This document shows positions 49,204 to 64,000 of a stretch of DNA of 64,000 nucleotides, one piece after another; position 1 is the stretch's first letter, and each line of letters opens with the position of its first letter. A program made the translations under genes and the position numbers. The stretch spans positions 118,648,703 through 118,712,702 of the forward strand of contig OY294070.1 of assembly GCA_958510875.1 (NCBI GenBank), written 5' to 3'. Under the pieces are notes generated by a model. It saw only the letters and a program-made list of their open reading frames with translations. It did not search any database and was not told the origin of the DNA. The stretch is from Endomychus coccineus (Eukaryota; Arthropoda; Insecta; Coleoptera; Endomychidae).

Positions 49204-52200
49204 TTGAAGACATTTAATTTCACATTCACATGGCTTGAACATTTTCGAAATTTCGACTACACCTTCTTATGTGCAAGTAGGTACTACTAACCAGTTGAGA
49301 AGTGTTAAAATTCAAAATTATAAATAAAATAATCGTTTTGAGGAATAATAGCATGCTCTTCTTGTCTGTAAGTCCTTACTTCCTTTTCCTTTGGAATTTA
49401 AAGATATATAACCTGATTATTGTGCAATTCTCATCTAGTGGTATCTTGGGTCAATACTGTTCACTGCAATATTTGTAAAATCGATACTTTTCACAGTATC
49501 GACCATCCCAACTGCAACTCGTGAATAGACGATACATTTTTCTTTGAAGGATTACTTAGCTGGGATCAAAGTAATGAGAATAAATAGTATAAAATATATT
49601 TTTGGCAATATAACAACATTAAACATTTACATTTCAATTAAATTTAGGTCTAACAAAAAGATGGTGCTTGAAAATTCAATATCACATTATTAACTTTATA
49701 AGTAACTTATTTGTATTGTATTTAACTAAATTATGCTATATCGTATTCCTTTTTAACCAAATCGATCTATATTAGAAACAAAAATATTCATCAACATTTG
49801 AAAAAAATTAATGAAATGTTTGTAGTGGCTTCTTTAACTAAACAATCGAATATAATTTCTGTGAACTGACTTCAGATTTTTCTGACGCGACTACTGCGAT
49901 GTCGGAGCGCGCAGCAGCACCCTTGAAACAATTTAGTAATAAAATGAAATTAAATACCTATTTCTCTTTTTTGACAAATTTTTTTCATGGTGGAATTTAT
50001 TTGAAAACAATTATTTTAAAGTGAAGATAGTAAAATAAGCGTTTTCAGATTATATTAAATAATTATAAAAGCCATCACATGATATAAATACATAAACAAT
50101 ACAATATTCATGTAATTTACATTTTATATGTTGGTTTGGTTGTTTGATACAGGTGTTACAAATTATTAGTTCAGCAAGAAAAATAATCCCTTGAGCAGAT
50201 TTTTCCCGGAATGAATAAAATAAACTTAATATTTGTCTATGTTTAAACAGTTTGATCACATTTGTACTATTCTCATTTAATTTTTAAGTAAAATATGCTT
50301 TTTTGTATTATTTATTTAGGATGGCATTCTAGAACAAACTTAGAATGAGTTGAATCTATTCCAAAAATAACTGAATCTCTTAATATTCAAAGAAAGTCAC
50401 CTCGTTCCTTCCAGAGATCAGAGTCTACATTCAGGTTTGAACTGGTCAATATATTTAAAAAAATGAATTTAAAACGAATATCAAGAGATTTCGTTTGAGT
50501 AGAAGTAAGGAAAAAGGGTGACCTCTAAGTGAATAAGACTTTTTAATTTGTACATTAAAAAAATGGAAAAGTTTTTCTCCCGTTCCATACAGTATTTTGG
50601 TTGCTTTGACATTGCACTATTTTTGCTGTAAACAATTAATTTTGCTTCATTCCTTGTACTTGAATTATAACTGTTTGAGTCTTTTTGTTGCCATAAAAAA
50701 TTTACGTGTCAAAATTCATGAATTTTGATAGAGCAGTTATAATTTTCGTTTGGACCCAGAACATTAAATGTTCAAATTATCTTATAAATGTTTTATATCA
50801 CTTGATGATGAAAACAAAAACTTAAAAACATTATCTTGATCTCAGAATTTTGTTCTTCATTATATATGATTCGTCAAATTATTTAAAAACCGACACAGCA
50901 TTATTTGGAATATTCGCAGAACCTAAACTGGAATCCAGGTCCGTAATGATTGCATTTCAAAGTAAGAATAGTAGGATAGCTAAAACAATCTTACAAACTA
51001 AATAGTATAACATGAATAAAACAATGTATATTCTAATAACTAAAACAGTTATTGTTTCACCAGTGGCATCTCCAGAACGATTCATTAAAGCAGTGGTCTT
51101 CAAAATGCTCGACCGCCATCTTAGCTGCAGTCACTGGAGAAATGTCAGCGACGCGTTTCGAAACTACTTTTTCCACAAATTTTGTTGGCTTAATTTTCGC
51201 AGCTGGTGGAACGATAGTTATATTTTGTAAGACTTGACAGTTTTGCAAAGTTTTTGATAAATTGTTCTAATGAATATATATTTTTTAAAATAGGTTAAAT
51301 CAACTACTCGTACATTCTCTCTTTAACAGAATTGATTGTTGTAATGCAGCAATATTTCATTTAAAAATGTGAAACTTGTATATTCAGTATAACCAAAAAT
51401 ATTCTCCATACAGTTGACATTAAAAAAAATTCTAAAAAAAAAATTTTTTGTAAACCAGTACCTACGCAAAATAGGTCGTTGAAAGTGTTTGCGCAGCGGC
51501 GTAAACCACTGACGCGTGGAATTTTGTCACAGGGCCACCTTTTAGTCTGGACCTCCTCACCTATTGTTCTACTGAAGATGGCAACCTAGTTGTCGAAATA
51601 TTCATTTAGAATCCTAAATATCGATGTTGTACTTGGGTTCATTTATTTAATGTCTCCTTAATCGTATTGAGTTTAATATTTTTTTTATTTCTCTTCAATT
51701 TTAGTACAATTTGCAAGTACTTTCTAATAATTCCATATTTGTAAGCGGTATTCATTCTTGTTCCAATTGAAATTAGAGGTGTGCTCCAAAAATGTTCTAA
51801 TGTGTACGGTTCAGTCACAGTATAAAAAGAATCAGGAAGGACACTTTTAGAAGGAATATGTTCGACCTGGCGATGATTCTTAAATACTGTCGTAGATGAC
51901 GAAAGTAAATTTAAACTGTACCACCTTGGTTCAAATCATTAAAATTGATATTATACTGAAAAAACTACTGTTTTACTTTTTACCGTATTCAATAAATATG
52001 TGAAAGGTACAACCTTTTACGGCACTAATGTTGTCACTCATTGTCTAATACTAAAAACGGTCCAATAATAACTAAAACGTGTTCTCTTTGTTTTGAACGA
52101 TGAAATTTAAAGAAAACAATTCACCTTCACAACTGCAAAATCGTAAACTATAGGTAAATGATTAATCACAGCCAACTGTCAATCATAGAGATCTTAGAAT

Positions 52201-52225
52201 AGAGGTATTGAGTGGCCTTTTTCTT
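49204..52225. other. Intergenic, no gene seen
   Basis: AT-rich spacer of 3 kb. A cagtggcatctcc hAT-like start at 51061 and a small minus-strand frame 51248-51057 (PVTAAKMAVEHFEDHCF) are the only items of note; neither can be assigned. Confidence 0.45.
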
Positions 52226-52420
52226 GCAACCGTTCAAGAAAAAAATCGGGATTACGCTCCGCCCACTCGAAGCGCGATGTTCCGTTTTTTCAGATTCGCG
52301 TTGCGTCGATGATTTCTACTCAGTATTTATTTACGTTCAATCTATAGTGGGCGCAGCGTCCGAGAAAGAAGGGGTCGATTATTATGATCATTTATCCCGA
52401 GATTTTTCTTAAACGGTTGC
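52226..52420. mobile_element. Small MITE (195 bp)
   Basis: Inverted ends gcaaccgttcaagaaaaaaa and the inverse of gcaaccgtttaagaaaaatc, followed by cgggat on both sides. The interior contains gcgcccac-like matches near both arms. No coding content. Confidence 0.65.
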
Positions 52421-52924
52421 ATACAAAATACATTGGCCTTATGGAGCTCGATACATCTATTCCCTATGCTGTCAACAGTCAATATAAGAATGCGTTATAA
52501 TTATCGTATCATTACTTTAACAGTATTTTTAGTGGATAAGGGTGATAGTTTCTTATTTACAGAGTAAAACAAAATTTTATTTATTTTTTAGAACATACTT
52601 CCTGTTTAAACGGAGTTGCTAGACGTGAAGCGAGTCCTTAGTTGCACCCTGTTTACTTTTTTATTCTCTTCTAATGCATCTTTTCCTAACAATATGTAAT
52701 TTAAATTGAGCTCATTGAAACAATACGAAATGATTTCTGAAATTCCGTGTACTGTGTGACCATGCAGTATGTGTCAGTGTTAATTCATAAAGTCGGGCTA
52801 TGATTATTAATATAATACTTATGTATAATATAATAAATCCCAGACGAAGTAGTTTACAATATCTGAAATTGGAATGCACGCCAATGACTAGTTTTTCCTT
52901 TGTCGGCGACATGCCCCTTTCAGA

Positions 52925-53100
52925 AGGAATATTGTGGACCACATGCGACATCTTGACATTCTTCCACCAGTCATTTTGCTTGTCGGGTTGTATCAAATAT
53001 GGGGTTAGAAATTGGTGTATAAAGAAACAGGTAAAATAGTCTACGCTATTGTGGATCGCATGTGACATTCTTGACATTGTTCCCACCTGTCATCTTTCTT
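52925..53100. repeat. Direct repeat of about 50 bp
   Basis: attgtgga...catg.gacat followed by cttgacatt and ccac.tgtcat occurs at about 52931-52977 and 53047-53094 in the same orientation, with several differences. Confidence 0.45.
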
Positions 53101-53313
53101 GAACCGTACAGTAATTTTATCTTTACCTACCGTCCATATCGTCGATTCAACAGTTCATTTCATGATTATATATAACCTGTTTTTATGCATGTCACTATTT
53201 CTATCGTTTTGGATTAGACGCGCAGTGGCCCTTTTTCGCTCATACGGAATTTAAACATAGCCAACTATACGTGAACTACAAAAGCCAAGGGATAGAAATG
53301 AATGAACTCTATA

Positions 53314-56300
53314 CAGGATGTTTCAAAAAAAGGTGGCCCCGTTGCTAGGATAGGTAGAACACTGGAAGATACGGCTGTAAAAAAAATTTTTTTTAAGAAA
53401 TTCATGTCTAAACCACTGCCAACATTGTAATGCAATTTGGTATGAATATGTTTTGAAAGCTGACTCATCGCATGAATTTATCTTTATTTCCAACTTTCAT
53501 AGAGGGCGATAATTACACGGTTCATACCGAGTAGATTTAATCATAAATTTTTTGAGCTTAGATTTTCTAATTCAAAATTTACGTGAAATTAAACATCATT
53601 CAATTTTACACCAAAAAGGTACTCTTGGTAAAACTCGATACTGTATTCCGTTTACGGAATATTTTGATTTGAAAATAATGAAGTAATAACTGGTATAAAG
53701 TAAATAACAACTACCAATTTATTAAAAACCAAAAACAATAACATTATTCTAAGGCTAAAGCTATTAATTAAACGAAGAATCACACTGAAAAATAAAATAA
53801 ATTTTAATAAAAACATGAAATATTCAATCAGTTAGAGTAAGCGTTCAAAATGTCCTCTCCGTTTTCACGAATACACAATTCTATCCTTTCTTCTAAAGAA
53901 TACTAAACGGTTCTAAACGATTGAGGATCAGCTATGAGGTCATTAAAGTGTCGTTCAATTCTATCTTGCAACTCCTGATGTAGAATGAACTTTTTCCTTA
54001 ACATACGACCAAACTGTGTAGTCCAAAGGATTGAAATCGCATGAACGTGGAGGTCAATGAATCGGAGCTTCTGCACCTCTATCAATCCATCGATTCGGAT
54101 AATGGTTATTTTACCAATTACGACATCTTCTATCAAAATGCGGGGGAGCTCAACCGTGGATAAAAAGGAGACCTTCGCTCGTTTAGCGTTAAATCTTCTA
54201 ATATGTCGAATAAATGATTTTCTAAAAAGTGGCGTTACACCATTTAAATTTCCAGAAATAATGATATAATCAATTAATTTGTTACCTAAAGTTGCTGCCC
54301 AAACATTAATTTTAAACGAGTGTTGGTAATGTGGATTGGGATTGAGGACTGTCCTTCCTTGTAAAGTTTCACAAAAATCCACTCTAACCGATAGATCGTC
54401 TGGCAAGAGCTCTTGGACTTGTCTATAGTGATAAGGATGTAGCTGATGCTCCTCAAGAATCCTCCAAGTACTTGCAGTAGACGTATTTGTTTGTCGTGCC
54501 ATATTCCTTACGCTAATTGTTGGATCTTGATCAACTAAATCTAAAATGATAGTCTCTTTCTGAATGGTTCTTGTTGTTCTGGGCATACCACAATTTTTTT
54601 TTGATGTCAAGTTCCCAGTTTCTAGACAACGTCGTTCCACGACTCTAAACGTTTTTTTATTTGGTATGTTTCTTCTGGGAAACTTTTCTGCCTAACGCGT
54701 AACAGCTGCACTAACGTTAACTATCAACAAATGTCAGTTTTCCATGGCTAACTCAGACAAAACCGTTTTGAGGTTTGCGACTACCTTTTTTACTGAGGAC
54801 GTTTTGAACACTTACTCTAACTGATTGAATATTTCATGTTTTTACTCAAATTTATTTTAATTCTTAATGTGATTCTTCGTTTAATTGATAACTTAACATT
54901 AGAATAATGGTATTGTTTTTGGTTGTTATTAAATTGGTAATTGTTTTTTACTTATACCAGCATCAGTTATTACTTTATTATTTTCAAATCAAAACATTCC
55001 GAAAACGGTAAACAATATCGAGTTTTACCTAGAGTACGTTTTTGGTGTAAAATTGAATGATGTTTAATTTCACGTAAAATTTGAATTAGAAAATCTAACC
55101 TCAAAAAAGTTATGATCAAAACTACCGGGATATCAAAAATTATCTTGGTCAAGGGTGGTTGTGGAATCTAAAACGTGTGTCTTACTTTACGTTTGAAATA
55201 ATTATGTCACTGTCACACTGACATCATCAATAACCTACAAATTTCATACCTATTTATTTCAGTTGTAAAACAATGATGAACTACAAATTATGAAATAATT
55301 ATGTGAACTTTGAACCTTTTCAGAGGTCCTGATAGCCACAATCCGGGTCAAAAACTGTTTTGAAATAGTTAATTTTCTGTAAATCGAATGACGTTCACGT
55401 GAGAAGCCCGTAGCACGCGAGTTAGAAAAGTGCAAACTGGTTGTACCTAATACGGCTTTACGACGACTTTTCGCTCCATGTAATTAGATTTAGTATCGGA
55501 CCGTGCCCGCCGGCCCTTCTTTTTTCGATAAATGTCCATTAAATAGGAAAATTTAATTGAAACAGTTTGAGCTATTCTCAGATCTCAGCTACGCGCGTCT
55601 AACGTGCGACGTACCAAAGGGAATTTCTCGCGACTAAAATATACACGAAGCGGGTAAAATCTAGCGGCCCATATCCGAAAACACTTTATTACAACTGGCG
55701 CCGGTCGCACGGGGCAAGAAACAGCCCCAAACTAACAAGACCGAGGTAAAATGTATACTCTAACTTACGCGCAGCGAGCTCCTCGAGGCATATGTCAAAA
55801 TGATTTCGTTCTTAGCTAATTACATAGGACGTCTGGCGTTCATGCAATTATGTTTTTAGATAATTCGAACCTTCTAATTTCGATAGGCCACGTGAAAATC
55901 CCGGAATCCAAAGCGCTAAAGACTTCTGAGTGTTATAATATTCGTATAAAATCGCGAAATTTCGCACTTTTAGAAACTTCAAATTAATTATGACATAATT
56001 ATTTCAAACGTAAAATAAGACACACGTTTTAGATTCCACAACCACCCTTGACTAAGATAATTTTTGATATCCCGGTACTTGATAAGGACCGTGTAATTAG
56101 CGCCCTCTATGAGTCAGATATAAAAATAAATCCATGCGCTGTGTCAGCTTCCAAAACATATTCATACCAAATTTCATTACAATGTTGCCAGTAGTTTCGA
56201 CATAGTCTTAAAAAATGTAATTAACATTTTTTTTACAACATCCTGTATCTTGAATACGGATGCGGTTACAAAAATTTTTTACTTAGCGAAGCACTTATCT

Positions 56301-56344
56301 TTCAGTGTTCTACCTATCCTAGCACCTTTTTTTGAAACATCCTG
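53314..56344 (-). mobile_element. Tc1/mariner-superfamily transposon with about 540-bp TIRs, interrupted by a nested element
   Basis: Ends are caggatgtttcaaaaaaagg and the inverse, tttttttgaaacatcctg, with TA at 53312-53313 and 56345-56346. The left arm runs to about 53855; the right arm runs from about 54790 and is split by the CCGGG element at 55125-56075. Without that insert the element is about 2.08 kb. A minus-strand transposase (54700 to 53903) shows an N-terminal double helix-turn-helix (TRTIQKETIILDLVDQDPTI, STASTWRILEEHQLHPYHYR) and the middle NPHYQHSFKINVWAATLG. The segment holding the first catalytic Asp appears deleted, and the C-terminal half is frameshifted. It is inactive. Confidence 0.82.
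55125..56075 (+). mobile_element. CCGGG-TIR non-autonomous element, long form, nested in a TIR
   Basis: 951 bp with ends ccgggatatcaaaaattatc and gataatttttgatatcccgg, flanked by TA at 55123-55124 and 56076-56077. The uninterrupted left arm of the host transposon (near 53530-53550: cgagtagatttaatcat) shows the pre-insertion sequence with a single TA, so a TA target duplication is demonstrated within the window. The interior matches 14202-15160 and 11235-11885 and is not coding. Confidence 0.87.
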
Positions 56345-56781
56345 TATGTAATATGTTCTAAGCGGTCAATCAATTTTGCTCACCTACATTTCAATCGGCG
56401 TATACCGTACAATAATAATAAAACAGGGCTTTATTTTTCTGACAGACTCGTGTGTAAGGAAAATAATGTAAATATCAAGTGCTCTTTTGAGGATCTCGGG
56501 AAAATGACGGTCACTTTTTCATTATTTCATACCTTATTTGACACATTAGTATGATGGCTTCCGAGATTAGATAATCTCCGAAGTATGTGTGACAATAGGC
56601 CGGATTATAGCATTGTAATAACTTAAAACGTATGTTCCAGTTGAATTGGTACATTCTTGTACTTTACTCGTCAATCAATTTCACACCCCTTAGGCATAGT
56701 CAATATATCCTAATTAGGTACTGAAAGAATCTTGTCAACAACCTGCGAGGTAAACATAACACTAAAATTGTCATCCAAATA
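56345..56781. other. Spacer past the IRE1 stop
   Basis: About 440 bp between the transposon end and the minus-strand IRE1 stop codon at 56784-56782. It probably contains the IRE1 3' UTR. I see no other element. Confidence 0.45.
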
Positions 56782-63931
<7,150 letters not shown>

Positions 63932-64000
63932 CTGAAAAAAGATTTACATCCCGCTCTATATGCATGTTAACAGTGGTGGTGTTTGTAATAAAATTTTCTT

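Noticed and set aside
51057..51248. Minus-strand frame with AVEHFEDHCF, reminiscent of a THAP C-terminal half
   Set aside because: No Cys pair or KKxW upstream, and no second exon was found; too little to support a call.

Overview
This is a stretch of insect nuclear genome: AT-rich, with genes split by GT-AG introns, an arthropod-type SET/MYND gene pair, IRE1 and GMP synthase, and many DNA transposons and non-LTR retrotransposons. There are no operons, Shine-Dalgarno sites or phage features. A beetle or another holometabolous insect is plausible, but that is inference.

Host genes, left to right. (1) The last three exons of an unrecognised coiled-coil/basic-tail protein on + (1-5940). (2) A SmydA-type SET/MYND gene on - (13086 down to 8621, six exons, 555 aa). 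(3) A second SmydA-type gene on + (20382-24660, three exons, 517 aa), divergent from the first and with different introns. (4) Complete GMP synthase on + (27788-44035, six exons, 687 aa); the nucleophilic Cys, the His/Glu pair and the ATP PP-loop are all present. (5) The 3' half of IRE1 on - (63931 down to 56782): the kinase C-lobe, the KEN RNase and a long insect tail. The gene runs off the right edge of the window.

Everything between these exons is mostly mobile DNA, often nested. Gene 1 introns hold a solo mariner end, an inverted repeat and a 406-bp TIR element. The SmydA region holds three retroelement or mariner relics and two foldback/MITE families. GMP synthase introns hold a Tc1-like element, a mariner-type MITE, two non-LTR relics, a tandem array split by a 1.58-kb foldback, and a 1,254-bp element with a perfect 8-bp target duplication that encodes a small three-exon THAP-like protein. 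Between GMP synthase and IRE1 lie a higher-order tandem repeat, a decayed hAT and a long-TIR Tc1/mariner element carrying a second element in its right arm. The IRE1 intron holds a Penelope-like retroelement split by a nearly intact hAT transposon.

The best candidates for something undescribed are three. The first is the THAP mini-element in GMP synthase intron 2. The second is the CCGGG-TIR family, whose members share ends but carry different interiors (4664, 14202, 55125). The third is the pair of long foldbacks inside transcribed introns, which could yield hairpin RNA. All calls come from reading the sequence by eye; no database search was run.
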